10,110 nt of DNA from Calditrichia bacterium (GTDB lineage Bacteria; Calditrichota; Calditrichia; Calditrichales; Calditrichaceae), in contig JALWEA010000358.1 of NCBI GenBank assembly GCA_027039465.1, forward strand, positions 1-10,110, written 5' to 3'. Of this stretch, positions 1 through 7,495 are shown one piece after another. The notes below the pieces were generated by a model that saw only the letters and a program-made list of their open reading frames with translations, searched no databases and was not told where the DNA came from. Positions within the stretch are counted from its first letter, which is position 1; each line of letters starts with the position of its first letter. Made by a program: the position numbers and the translations under genes.

Positions 1-1484
1 ATAAAACGCAGGTTTGGAATTTAAAAACATTAATTCGCGATAAAAATCCCGATGTGGTTACCTTACCTCAATATTTCAAAGAAAACGGTTACGAAACGGC
101 GGCCGTAGGTAAAGTATTTGACCCGCGATCGGTGGATGCCGGGCATGATTCGCTTTCCTGGAGTGTACCCTATGTTAAGGTAAGCGCCACGCGTTGGATT
201 TATGCCACGGACAAAGTTTCCACCGAATGTGCCGATGCTCCCGAAAGCCGATTTGTGGACGGGAGAATTGAAGCGCGCGGCATTCAACTTTTGGATGATT
301 TGAGCCATAAAGACAAACCGTTCTTTTTAGCGGTGGGTTTTAAAAAACCGCATTTGCCGTTTGTCGCTCCGAAAACGTATTGGGATTTGTATCAACGAAA
401 TCAATTTAGTCCCTGGCCTTTTCAGGATCACTCCAAATATGCGCCCGATTTTGCTTTTCAACCAGGATGGGAACTACGAAACAACTACGTAGATATCCCC
501 AAGGAAGGGGTTATTCCTATCGATAAGCAATTGGAATTGATTCACGGTTATCATGCATGCGTTTCTTTTATTGACGTTCAGGTTGGCAAGCTCCTTGATG
601 AATTGCAAAAATTAAATTTGCAGGATAGTACCATCGTGGTTTTGTGGGGAGACCACGGCTGGCATTTGGGCGATCATGCTATGTGGGCCAAACATACGAA
701 TTTCGAGCAAGCCACGCGCGCCCCGTTAATTATTTCTGCGCCCGACATGCCAAAAAAACAAAAGACCTGGGCGCCTGTTGAATTCGTGGATATTTATCCC
801 ACCTTGTGCGATTTAACCGGACTGTCCATTCCGGACGGATTGGCCGGGGTAAGTTTAAAGCCCGTCTTGCAGGATACGGCCGTGCGGGTAAAAGATTTCG
901 CTGTGAGTCAATACCATCGTACGGCACCTGGTAACATCAAAGTGGAAGGATATGCTCTGCGTAACGAGCGATATCGCTATGTCGAATGGTTGAAAAATTA
1001 CAGAACCACCCGCGTTTACGCCGACAGTGACATTGTGGCCCGCGAATTGTACGACTATCAAACCGATCCGTTGGAAACGGTTAGTGTGGTTGATAGTGCC
1101 GCCTATCAGGATGTTGCGCAATCCTTGCATGAACAATTGAAGAATTTTCTCATCGCACAGTGCCAACAGACGGGCCTTGAACAAAATTATGCACAGCGGC
1201 TTCCCCAAGATATCCGATTGAGACAAAATTATCCCAATCCTTTTAATCCTGGTACGACGATAGAATTTACCCTTCCGACAGCACAATTTGTCGAGCTTAA
1301 TGTGTACAATGTGCAAGGCCAAAAAATAGTGACGCTAATGCACAATTTCTTACCTGCCGGAAATCATCGGTTAATTTGGAACGGACGTAATGCGGTTGGG
1401 CAACCCGTGCCAAGCGGTGTTTACTTTTATCGGCTGCAGGGTAAAAACGGCTATAAAATTCGCAAAATGATTGTAATGCATTAA
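1..1484 (+). CDS. Iduronate-2-sulfatase-type sulfatase with T9SS C-terminal tail (5'-truncated by window)
   Basis: This is the 3' part of a type I (formylglycine) sulfatase, which removes sulfate esters from glycans. The frame is open from base 3 and matches the paralogue at 1503-3050 from its first visible codons (KTQVWNLKT against KTEVWDLKT). The true start and the catalytic Cys motif therefore lie left of the window, and the GTG at 54 is only an internal Val. Visible family features are GYETAAVGKVFDPRS, the HKPHLPF-like segment KKPHLPFVAP, the metal-binding WGDHGWHLGDH and the following Lys in AKHTNFE. This order resembles human iduronate-2-sulfatase (sulfatase subfamily S1_7), although the exact sulfated sugar cannot be read from sequence. 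After the sulfatase fold, about 85 residues (bases 1227-1481) form a T9SS sorting tail. It begins NYPNPFNPGTT, has PSGVYFYRL near the end and finishes with basic residues. Export to the surface or medium is inferred from this tail. The next gene starts 18 bases downstream, so the two are probably co-transcribed. Confidence 0.9.
   Translation, partial: KTQVWNLKTLIRDKNPDVVTLPQYFKENGYETAAVGKVFDPRSVDAGHDSLSWSVPYVKVSATRWIYATDKVSTECADAPESRFVDGRIEARGIQLLDDLSHKDKPFFLAVGFKKPHLPFVAPKTYWDLYQRNQFSPWPFQDHSKYAPDFAFQPGWELRNNYVDIPKEGVIPIDKQLELIHGYHACVSFIDVQVGKLLDELQKLNLQDSTIVVLWGDHGWHLGDHAMWAKHTNFEQATRAPLIISAPDMPKKQKTWAPVEFVDIYPTLCDLTGLSIPDGLAGVSLKPVLQDTAVRVKDFAVSQYHRTAPGNIKVEGYALRNERYRYVEWLKNYRTTRVYADSDIVARELYDYQTDPLETVSVVDSAAYQDVAQSLHEQLKNFLIAQCQQTGLEQNYAQRLPQDIRLRQNYPNPFNPGTTIEFTLPTAQFVELNVYNVQGQKIVTLMHNFLPAGNHRLIWNGRNAVGQPVPSGVYFYRLQGKNGYKIRKMIVMH
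1227..1481 (+). other. T9SS sorting domain (Por-secretion tail) of the first sulfatase
   Basis: This segment encodes the roughly 85-residue C-terminal beta-sandwich that begins NYPNPFNPGTTIEF. It continues with VYNVQGQKIVTL and LPAGNHRLIWNGRN and ends in PSGVYFYRL…KIRKMIVMH. These are the hallmarks of the Por-secretion-system C-terminal sorting (FlgD-Ig-like) family. Such tails take proteins across the outer membrane by the type IX system and are usually removed or anchored. Similarity to the paralogous sulfatase stops shortly before it, so it is a discrete add-on module. Confidence 0.85.
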
Positions 1485-1502
1485 ACGGAAAAGAGTGGCA
1501 AA

Positions 1503-3050
1503 ATGAAGAAACAATCATCTTTTTCGACAAAAGAACTTTGGAAGGCGGCTAAAGAAAGTGCCGCTCGTGCTGTCCGCAAAGGTGCCTTTGTGGCCTTGCT
1601 GACCGGCGCTCTGATCAGTTCGTCATTAGCCCAAAAGCAAGCGCAAAAGCAAAAGTACAATGTTCTGTTTATTGCCGTTGATGATTTAAAACCCATGTTG
1701 GGCTCCTTCGGTGATAAAACGGTGCTTTCACCCAATATGGACAAGTTGGCTCAGCAAGGGACGATTTTTGAAAGCGCTTACTGTCAGCAGGCGGTGTGCG
1801 GGCCTTCCAGAGCCAGTTTGCTCACAGGCTGGCGTCCGGATAAAACCGAGGTGTGGGATTTAAAAACGTACATTCGGGATCGGAATCCCGATGTAGTAAC
1901 ATTGCCGCAATATTTCAAGCAAAACGGCTACGAAACGGCAGCCGTGGGCAAGGTGTTTGATCCGCGTTCGGTCGATAAGGGGCACGATACCGTTTCATGG
2001 ACGATTCCGTATTCTTACGTGCGAAATAACCGTTGGGTGTACGCAAAAAAACGGGTTTCAACCGAGGATGCCGATGCGCCGGAGAATAAATTCGCGGATT
2101 TTAATATTGAAAAACGCGGTGAAGAGTTGATGGATTTGTTAAAGAAAAAAGGCAAACCCTTCTTTTTGGCCGTTGGCTTTCACAAACCGCATTTACCTTT
2201 TGTGGCGCCCAAGAAATATTGGGATTTGTACAAACGAGATCAATTCAAGCCGTGGCCGTTCCAAAAGCATTCCAAATATGCACCGGAGTTTGCCTTCCAG
2301 CCCGGCTGGGAATTGCGTCATTATGTGGACATTCCGCCGAAAGGATTGGTACCCATTCCCAAACAACTGGAATTGATTCACGGTTACCATGCCTGTGTCT
2401 CTTTTGTGGATGCGCAAATCGGCCGCTTGTTGGATGCTTTGAAAAAAGAGCATTTGGACAAGAATACCATCATTATTTTGTGGGGTGACCACGGGTGGCA
2501 TTTGGGCGACCACGCCATGTGGTGTAAACACTCCAACTTCGAACAGGCTACGCGGGCACCGCTGATGATTGCCGCACCAGGAATGCCGGCCGGACAAAAA
2601 AGCAAATCGTTGGTGGAATTTGTGGATGTTTATCCGACTTTGTGCGATTTGGCCGGGTTGCCGATTCCCAAAAATTTGGACGGCGTGAGCTTAGTGCCGG
2701 TGCTGAAAAATCCAAAACAAACGGTCAAACCGTTTGCCGTCAGCCAGTTTCACCGCAATGCGCCGCACGGACTTAAAGTGGAAGGCTATGCTTTGCGTAA
2801 TAAGCGTTACCGCTATGTGGAGTGGCTGAAAAATTATAAATTCACCCATGTTTACAATGACAGCGATATCGTAGCGCGCGAACTGTACGATTATCAAACC
2901 GATCCGTTGGAAACCGTAAGTTTGGTTGATAGTTCCGCTTATCGTGATGTGGCTAAGCAGTTGCACGAACAATTAAAAGCTTTTTTGATGGAACAAGCCA
3001 AAGAGATTCGTGAAATGAAAGCCGCAAAAAAGCAAAAGGAATCATTATAG
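1503..3050 (+). CDS. Iduronate-2-sulfatase-type sulfatase, complete, no T9SS tail
   Basis: This 515-residue protein is a formylglycine-dependent sulfatase that hydrolyses sulfate esters on glycans. The metal-binding pair is D60-D61 (FIAVDDLKP). The modification motif is C99-G-P-S-R103, inside QQAVCGPSRASLLTG, where C99 would be converted to formylglycine. Other expected active-site residues are K150 (VGK), H230 (HKPH), D329-H330 (WGDHGWHLGDH) and K342. Order and spacing match human iduronate-2-sulfatase, hence the S1_7-like call; the real substrate is not known. The N-terminus has an unusually long basic region of about 27 residues before a hydrophobic core (GAFVALLTGALISSSLA), so Sec export is likely. 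The mature protein then opens with a Gln/Lys-rich stretch, QKQAQKQK. It is about 70% identical by eye to the upstream sulfatase but ends in a Lys-rich sequence (MKAAKKQKESL) instead of a T9SS tail, so a periplasmic location is inferred. The ATG at 1503 has only a weak purine-rich leader, and no better start is visible. Confidence 0.95.
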   Translation: MKKQSSFSTKELWKAAKESAARAVRKGAFVALLTGALISSSLAQKQAQKQKYNVLFIAVDDLKPMLGSFGDKTVLSPNMDKLAQQGTIFESAYCQQAVCGPSRASLLTGWRPDKTEVWDLKTYIRDRNPDVVTLPQYFKQNGYETAAVGKVFDPRSVDKGHDTVSWTIPYSYVRNNRWVYAKKRVSTEDADAPENKFADFNIEKRGEELMDLLKKKGKPFFLAVGFHKPHLPFVAPKKYWDLYKRDQFKPWPFQKHSKYAPEFAFQPGWELRHYVDIPPKGLVPIPKQLELIHGYHACVSFVDAQIGRLLDALKKEHLDKNTIIILWGDHGWHLGDHAMWCKHSNFEQATRAPLMIAAPGMPAGQKSKSLVEFVDVYPTLCDLAGLPIPKNLDGVSLVPVLKNPKQTVKPFAVSQFHRNAPHGLKVEGYALRNKRYRYVEWLKNYKFTHVYNDSDIVARELYDYQTDPLETVSLVDSSAYRDVAKQLHEQLKAFLMEQAKEIREMKAAKKQKESL

Positions 3051-3137
3051 CAGGCAAACGAAAAAAAATGAAATCTATGAAGAAATATTATGATTTCAGG
3101 ATACAGGGTTAAGTCCAAGTCGATCACCGAATTACGA

Positions 3138-3164
3138 CCCCCTCTCTTCGAAGAAGAGAGGGGG
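3138..3164. repeat. Perfect 12-bp inverted repeat (hairpin) with G-run flank, copy 1
   Basis: CCCCCTCTCTTC (3138-3149) pairs perfectly with GAAGAGAGGGGG (3153-3164) around a 3-base GAA loop. A second G-run follows (GAATGAGGGGGTGAGTTAA, to about 3182). No T-run follows on either strand, so it is not a canonical intrinsic terminator. It lies in the 173-base gap between the second sulfatase and the GH5 gene. It shares its design with the element at 5528-5555, which suggests a short dispersed palindromic repeat family. An effect on transcript ends or RNA stability is possible but inferred. Nothing else recognisable was found in this gap. Confidence 0.7.
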
Positions 3165-3223
3165 AATGAGGGGGTGAGTTAAATAATTGTTAAGAGTTTA
3201 AAAAAAATCAAAAGCAGGTAGTC

Positions 3224-5467
3224 ATGAAAAAAATTGTCAAAGTAAACAAAATCAACAGCGCTTTAACTGTTTTGACCGGCTTGTGGCTCGTCCTGATAAT
3301 GGCAAGCGGTCTTTGGGCGCAAGTTGATCCTTGGGAAATGGTTGCCCGCATGGGACGGGGCATCAATTTGGGTAACACGCTGGAAGCGAAAAACGAAGGA
3401 AACTGGGCGGCTCCGGCGCAAGAGTTTTATTTTGACGATTACAAGGATGCCGGGTTCACCTGTGTGCGCATTCCGGTACGCTGGGATAAACACACGCAGG
3501 TGGATTCCCCTTACACCGTTGATTCCGACTGGATGGCGCGTGTGGAACAGATCGTCGATTGGTCATTGGATCGAGGGCTGGTAACCATTATTAACGCCCA
3601 TCACGACGATTGGTTGTACGAAAATTTTCCGCAAAATTTACAGCGTTTTAAAAGCATTTGGCGGCAGATTGCGGAACGTTTTAAAGACAAGTCGGACAAT
3701 TTATTATTCGAAATTATTAACGAGCCCTATTTCGATTTGAGCAAAGCCCAGGTCGATACCTTAAATCGGGTAATTCTGAAAGTCATTCGCCAAACCAATC
3801 CTACCCGCAATGTAATCATCACCGGAGGGGGCAAAAATTCTTATCAGGCGCCCTTGCAAATCGATCCTCCGCAGGATGATCATATTATCGCATATTTTCA
3901 CTATTACCGCCCGTTTTCGTTTACCCACGGCGATCAACAAACGTGGGGAACCGCCGACGATAAAGCGGAAATCAAAGAGAATTTTCAGGAAGTTGCCGAT
4001 TGGTCAACGGCAAATCATATTCCTATTTTGTTGGGTGAGTTCGGAGTGGATAATGACAAAGATCGCGCTTCGATTTTAAGATGGTATCAAACGGTCGTTG
4101 GTGAAGCGGTGAAGCACGGGTTTGCCTTTACGGTTTGGGATGTGGGGCCCAATGGCGGCAAAACGGTTTATTATCGGGAAAAGAACAGTTGGGACATTCC
4201 CGTGCTTAATATTCTAACCGGACAATCGGTCTTCGGCGATTCGATTCCCGTATTGCCGGCTACTTTGCAAGCGGAAAATTTTGATCGTGGCGGCCAGCGC
4301 ATTGCCTATTGGGATACGGATTCCACAAATGCCCTGGGTTACTACCGACCCGATGAAGGTGTTGAGATCGACACGGTAGCCAAAGGAGGTTATGCCGTTT
4401 ATTTTGATCATCCCGGCGAATGGACGGAATACACATTTCAAACGGATTCGGCCGCTCGTTACGTTTTATCCGTTTACGGAGGCGGTTCCGGGCAAAGCAG
4501 GCAAATCCGATTGCGGTTTAACCGCCAAAGTCCGGGCGCCGTTTACACCTTGCCGCCCAAACAGGCCGACGGAACATTTTCTGTGGTGCGTGATACGTTT
4601 CGCCTGGAAAAAGAAGCCAATCAACTACGCATTACGGCCGTGGACAGCGAAGTTTGGGTGGATAAAGTGGAATTGCAACTTTTGAGCGGTCAGGCAGTAA
4701 CGGAAAATTTATTAATCAATCCCGGATTTGAGAGCGGAACTCAATATTGGACCGGTAATAACTGCACGATCACGACGGTTGATGCGCCCGTGCATTCGGG
4801 CAATAAAGCCCTTTTGGTTTCGGACCGAAAAGCGGCTTGGTCCGGCCCGCAACAGCCGATCGTGGATATTCTGAAAAAGAAAGGACCAGGGCTTTATACC
4901 CTAAGTGCCTTTGCCCGTGCCATCGGCGATACCGGCGTGTACGGAAAAGTAACCGTAATGCTGCAAGACGATGCAGGCAAACATTACTTAGGAGGATCGA
5001 CCAGCCTGGATACGGCTTCGTGGAAAGAAATTAAAACGACGGTTTCTTTAGAATGGCAAGGTACTTTAACGGAAGCCAAGTTTTATGTGGAAACCATTAA
5101 ACAATACAACGGAAATTTTTATGTCGATGACGTCTCAATGACATTGGATTCCGCTTACACGGGCATGGAAAATGCGACAGCCATGCTACCGAAAACTATA
5201 GACCTTGGCAATTATCCCAATCCGTTCAATCCGCAAACGACCATTGTATTCCAAATTCTTCGATCCGAGCGCGTGGAATTGGCCGTTTACGATTTGCAAG
5301 GTAGAAAAATTCGCACGTTGCTGCAAAAACGCCTGTCCGCGGGCAAGCATGTTGTCAAATGGGACGGAACGGATATGAATCGCCACGCCGTTGCCTCGGG
5401 TTGTTATTTTGCCGTTTTAAAAACCAAAAATGCACGGCGCGTGCACAAAATGATTCTTTTACGTTGA
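3224..5467 (+). CDS. Secreted multidomain GH5 endo-glycanase (GH5 – CBM6/35-like – CBM4/9/22-like – T9SS tail)
   Basis: This 747-residue protein is predicted to cut internal beta-linkages of a plant- or algal-type polysaccharide such as cellulose, beta-glucan, xyloglucan or mannan; the specificity is not resolved. A signal peptide covers residues 1 to about 32 (hydrophobic ALTVLTGLWLVLIMASGLWA, then Q). The GH5 barrel spans about 36-332 and opens with GRGINLGNTLEA. It contains VRIPVRW, NAHHDDW (H126/H127), acid/base E167 in FEIINEPY, HYY at 226-228 and nucleophile E272 in LLGEFGV. About 343-487 resembles CBM6/CBM35 (LQAENFDRGG…AYWDTDS, then YYRPDEGVEI and HPGEWTEY). About 494-641 resembles CBM4/9/22 (NLLINPGFESG…YWTG, ending FYVDDVSM). 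A T9SS tail starts at N663 (NYPNPFNPQTT), so secretion to the surface or medium is expected. The start codon is preceded by a modest AGG-containing site. The two binding modules imply action on polymeric or insoluble substrate, making this the likely initiating enzyme of the locus. Confidence 0.92.
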   Translation: MKKIVKVNKINSALTVLTGLWLVLIMASGLWAQVDPWEMVARMGRGINLGNTLEAKNEGNWAAPAQEFYFDDYKDAGFTCVRIPVRWDKHTQVDSPYTVDSDWMARVEQIVDWSLDRGLVTIINAHHDDWLYENFPQNLQRFKSIWRQIAERFKDKSDNLLFEIINEPYFDLSKAQVDTLNRVILKVIRQTNPTRNVIITGGGKNSYQAPLQIDPPQDDHIIAYFHYYRPFSFTHGDQQTWGTADDKAEIKENFQEVADWSTANHIPILLGEFGVDNDKDRASILRWYQTVVGEAVKHGFAFTVWDVGPNGGKTVYYREKNSWDIPVLNILTGQSVFGDSIPVLPATLQAENFDRGGQRIAYWDTDSTNALGYYRPDEGVEIDTVAKGGYAVYFDHPGEWTEYTFQTDSAARYVLSVYGGGSGQSRQIRLRFNRQSPGAVYTLPPKQADGTFSVVRDTFRLEKEANQLRITAVDSEVWVDKVELQLLSGQAVTENLLINPGFESGTQYWTGNNCTITTVDAPVHSGNKALLVSDRKAAWSGPQQPIVDILKKKGPGLYTLSAFARAIGDTGVYGKVTVMLQDDAGKHYLGGSTSLDTASWKEIKTTVSLEWQGTLTEAKFYVETIKQYNGNFYVDDVSMTLDSAYTGMENATAMLPKTIDLGNYPNPFNPQTTIVFQILRSERVELAVYDLQGRKIRTLLQKRLSAGKHVVKWDGTDMNRHAVASGCYFAVLKTKNARRVHKMILLR
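5210..5464 (+). other. T9SS sorting domain (Por-secretion tail) of the GH5 enzyme
   Basis: The final 85 residues of the GH5 protein begin NYPNPFNPQTTIVF. They continue through VYDLQGRKIRTLL, LSAGKHVVKWDGTD and VASGCYFAVLK and end in basic, hydrophobic residues (RRVHKMILLR). The element pattern and length match the tail of the first sulfatase (1227-1481), so both proteins should use the same type IX route. One difference is a Cys (position 727) where the sulfatase tail has Val in the SGxYF motif. Confidence 0.85.
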
Positions 5468-5527
5468 TGGGTAAAAAGCCTGACCGAAAATATTTGAAAT
5501 TTGGAAAAACCATTTACCACCTTAATC

Positions 5528-5555
5528 CCCCTTCCCTGAGGTATCAGGGAAGGGG
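5528..5555. repeat. 12-bp inverted repeat (hairpin) with G-run flank, copy 2
   Basis: CCCCTTCCCTGA (5528-5539) pairs perfectly with TCAGGGAAGGGG (5544-5555) around a GGTA tetraloop. A further G-run and a GTTAAA-type tail follow (TTAGGGGATTGGTTAAA). It lies in the 178-base gap between the GH5 and GH29 genes. It has the same layout as the element at 3138-3164: C-run stem, 12 bp, small loop, spacer, G-run, then GTTAAA and A/T-rich sequence. No T-tract follows on either strand, so an intrinsic terminator is not the best reading. The rest of the gap is A/T-rich and holds only very short self-complementary segments. Confidence 0.7.
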
Positions 5556-5635
5556 TTAGGGGATTGGTTAAAAAATAAAACAACAACTAAAAAAGTTAGA
5601 GATAAATTCTCAGATTTCGAGGCCAAGAATCTAAT

Positions 5636-5640
5636 AAGGA
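5636..5640 (+). promoter_or_regulatory. Ribosome binding site of the GH29 gene
   Basis: AAGGA sits five bases before the ATG at 5646. It supports that start, which also provides the basic and hydrophobic export signal of the fucosidase. Confidence 0.6.
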
Positions 5641-5645
5641 AAACG

Positions 5646-7421
5646 ATGTTCGCATCTTTAAAACGAATTAAAAAACTTGTATCGATTCTGTTACTCGTCA
5701 TTCCGTTGATGGGGCTGGTGCCGCTTAAAATCACCCAAAAAAACAAAATGAAAATTTGGCGTGATGCCACTTTCGGTATGTTCATTCATTGGGGCGTTTA
5801 TTCCTATTTGGGCGGCGTTTGGCACGGGGAACCGGTCAAGGGCTATGCAGAACATATTTTTCGGTCAAAGAGAATTCCGCTTCGCGCTTACAAGGAAGAA
5901 GTGATCAAGAAATTCAATCCCGTTTATTTTGATGCGAACGAATGGGTGCGCGTGCTAAAGCAGGCCGGGATGCGTTACATGGTAATCACCGCCAAGCACC
6001 ACGACGGCTTTGCCATGTGGCCTAGCAAAGTAAACGATTACAACATCACCATGACCCCTTTTAAGCGCGATCCCATGCGCGAATTGCGTGATGCCTGCAA
6101 ACGAAACGGGATTCTATTCGGCTTTTATTATTCTCATGCGCAGGATTGGAGTCATCCGTGGGGGCAGCGTAACGAATGGGATTTTGATCATCCCCAACCC
6201 AACAAACGGCGCTGGTGGGAAGATAAAAAATGGGCGGACTATGTTAAAAAGTCTTGGATTTATGTCCGTCAAAAGTCGATTCCGCAATTACGCGAACTCA
6301 TTCTGAATTACGATCCGGACATTCTCTGGTTCGATACGCATCAATGGCTGCCGCCCGAAATGACGCGGGAAATCGTTTTAACGGCCCGCAAGCTAAAACC
6401 GACGCTGATCATTAACAGCCGAGGTACGCCTGGTATTTACGATTACAAATCCACCAACGATCGTCCCATTGATTTTCCGCCGACCAAAGAAAAATATTGG
6501 GAAGCCATTCCCACTACCAATGAATCGTACGGCTACCACTCTTGCGACAATGCCTATAAACCGCCGTCATTTTTTATTCGCCTGTTAGCCAAGGCCGCGG
6601 CACGAGGCGGTAATTTGTTGATGAACATCGGGCCGATGGGGAACGGAAAAATCAACCCCAAAGATTTGGCCATTTTAAAAGGTATCGGTGCTTGGTTGCG
6701 TGTGAACGGCGCTTCCATTTACGGTGCGCAAAGAACGCCGTTGCCCGTGCAGGCTTGGGGGCAATCTTCCGTTAAGGGCAAAACGCTTTACCTGCATGTT
6801 TTTAGCTGGCCTACCGACGGGCGATTGATTGTGGGCGGATTGAAATCCAAAGTGCAAAAGGCCTGGTTTTTGGCGGATGCGCAGAAAAAAGGTTTGGAAT
6901 TCGAGAGAATCAATAAGCTCGATCTGTTAATTCACGTGCCCGCCTCGGCGCCGGATACGATTAACACCGTAATTGCGCTGCAATGCCAGGATTCGATTCG
7001 GGCGGATAAACGCCGCTTGCTTTGTGCGAATGTAAAAGCAAACAAATTGCATGTATTTGACGGCGAATTACACGGCAAAGGAATCAAATACGGCAGCGGC
7101 AATAAAAAAAGTAATTTTATTTTGAAATGGTCTGATCCGCACAGTTACGTGAGTTGGCCGGTACGTCTGAATGAAGCGGCCCGATTTCGGGTCAAGATTA
7201 TTAATACCGCCGATGCTTCATCGGTAGGCAATACTTTTGAAGTTCGGATCGGCAAACAGGTGCTTCAAGGAACGGTGCAAAAGGGCCGTTATCGTACGTT
7301 CGATTTGGGAACGGTTTCGTTGCAACCGGGCACATTTGAAATCAGCGTGGTGCCTAAAAAGATGGGGCGCGGCGATTTGATGCATTTAACCAAAGTAATA
7401 CTTGAACCCGTGCAAAAGTAA
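5646..7421 (+). CDS. GH29 alpha-L-fucosidase with C-terminal beta-rich accessory domain
   Basis: This 591-residue protein is predicted to release terminal alpha-L-fucose by a retaining mechanism. GH29 signatures run in order: WRDATFGMFIHWGVYS (about 38-53), YMVITAKHHDGFAMW (111-125, with the H118-H119-D120 triad), the NGILFGFYYS strand (154-163) and the nucleophile motif DILWFDTHQW with D230. YWEAIPTTNESYGYH (284-298) is the region that usually supplies the acid/base; I cannot assign that residue. ARGGNLLMNIGPMGNG (319-334) follows. A beta-sandwich follows the barrel to about residue 450. An extra domain (about 460-590; SYVSWPVRLNEAARFRVKI, RTFDLGTVSLQPGTFEISV) resembles the ligand-binding-like domains appended to some fucosidases. 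The N-terminus is basic and then hydrophobic (LVSILLLVIPLMGLVPL), an export signal without a clear cleavage site or lipobox Cys, so it may stay anchored. There is no T9SS tail, so a periplasmic role is inferred. Its stop overlaps a non-preferred ATG of the GH3 frame, suggesting co-transcription. Confidence 0.93.
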   Translation: MFASLKRIKKLVSILLLVIPLMGLVPLKITQKNKMKIWRDATFGMFIHWGVYSYLGGVWHGEPVKGYAEHIFRSKRIPLRAYKEEVIKKFNPVYFDANEWVRVLKQAGMRYMVITAKHHDGFAMWPSKVNDYNITMTPFKRDPMRELRDACKRNGILFGFYYSHAQDWSHPWGQRNEWDFDHPQPNKRRWWEDKKWADYVKKSWIYVRQKSIPQLRELILNYDPDILWFDTHQWLPPEMTREIVLTARKLKPTLIINSRGTPGIYDYKSTNDRPIDFPPTKEKYWEAIPTTNESYGYHSCDNAYKPPSFFIRLLAKAAARGGNLLMNIGPMGNGKINPKDLAILKGIGAWLRVNGASIYGAQRTPLPVQAWGQSSVKGKTLYLHVFSWPTDGRLIVGGLKSKVQKAWFLADAQKKGLEFERINKLDLLIHVPASAPDTINTVIALQCQDSIRADKRRLLCANVKANKLHVFDGELHGKGIKYGSGNKKSNFILKWSDPHSYVSWPVRLNEAARFRVKIINTADASSVGNTFEVRIGKQVLQGTVQKGRYRTFDLGTVSLQPGTFEISVVPKKMGRGDLMHLTKVILEPVQK

Positions 7422-7484
7422 TGTTGGCCGCAGTTATTTTTATGCGGACACCGAAGAATGGAATTTTTAAACGGTTGTCAAAAG

Positions 7485-7491
7485 AAAGGGG
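7485..7491 (+). promoter_or_regulatory. Ribosome binding site that fixes the GH3 start
   Basis: AAAGGGG ends four bases before the ATG at 7496. The in-frame ATG at 7421 lacks any such site and overlaps the GH29 stop (TAATG). Translation from 7496 also places a clean signal peptide (MVKIILTLTLTFLLAAGLSAA) at the N-terminus, so both signals agree on this start. Confidence 0.7.
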
Positions 7492-7495
7492 AAAT

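Noticed and set aside
54..56. GTG as a start codon for the first sulfatase
   Set aside because: The frame is open to the window edge, and the upstream codons align with the paralogue, so this is an internal Val.
855..1322. 155-codon open frame on the minus strand inside the first sulfatase
   Set aside because: It is a shadow of a conserved coding region, with no recognisable protein features. The similar minus-strand frame in the paralogue (2691-2972) reflects shared sequence only.
2193..2597. 134-codon minus-strand frame inside the second sulfatase
   Set aside because: It is antisense to the metal-binding core of the enzyme, with no plausible start context or domain.
3068..3112. Tiny ATG frame of about 13 codons in the sulfatase–GH5 gap
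   Set aside because: It is too short, shows no conservation signal, and does not resemble a lost T9SS tail of the preceding gene.
3138..3164. Intrinsic (Rho-independent) terminator reading of the hairpin
   Set aside because: The stem is strong, but there is no T-tract downstream on either strand; kept as a repeat or structured element.
7421..7423. ATG at 7421 as the start of the GH3 gene
   Set aside because: It has no ribosome binding site and gives a non-signal leader; 7496 has AAAGGGG and a clean signal peptide.
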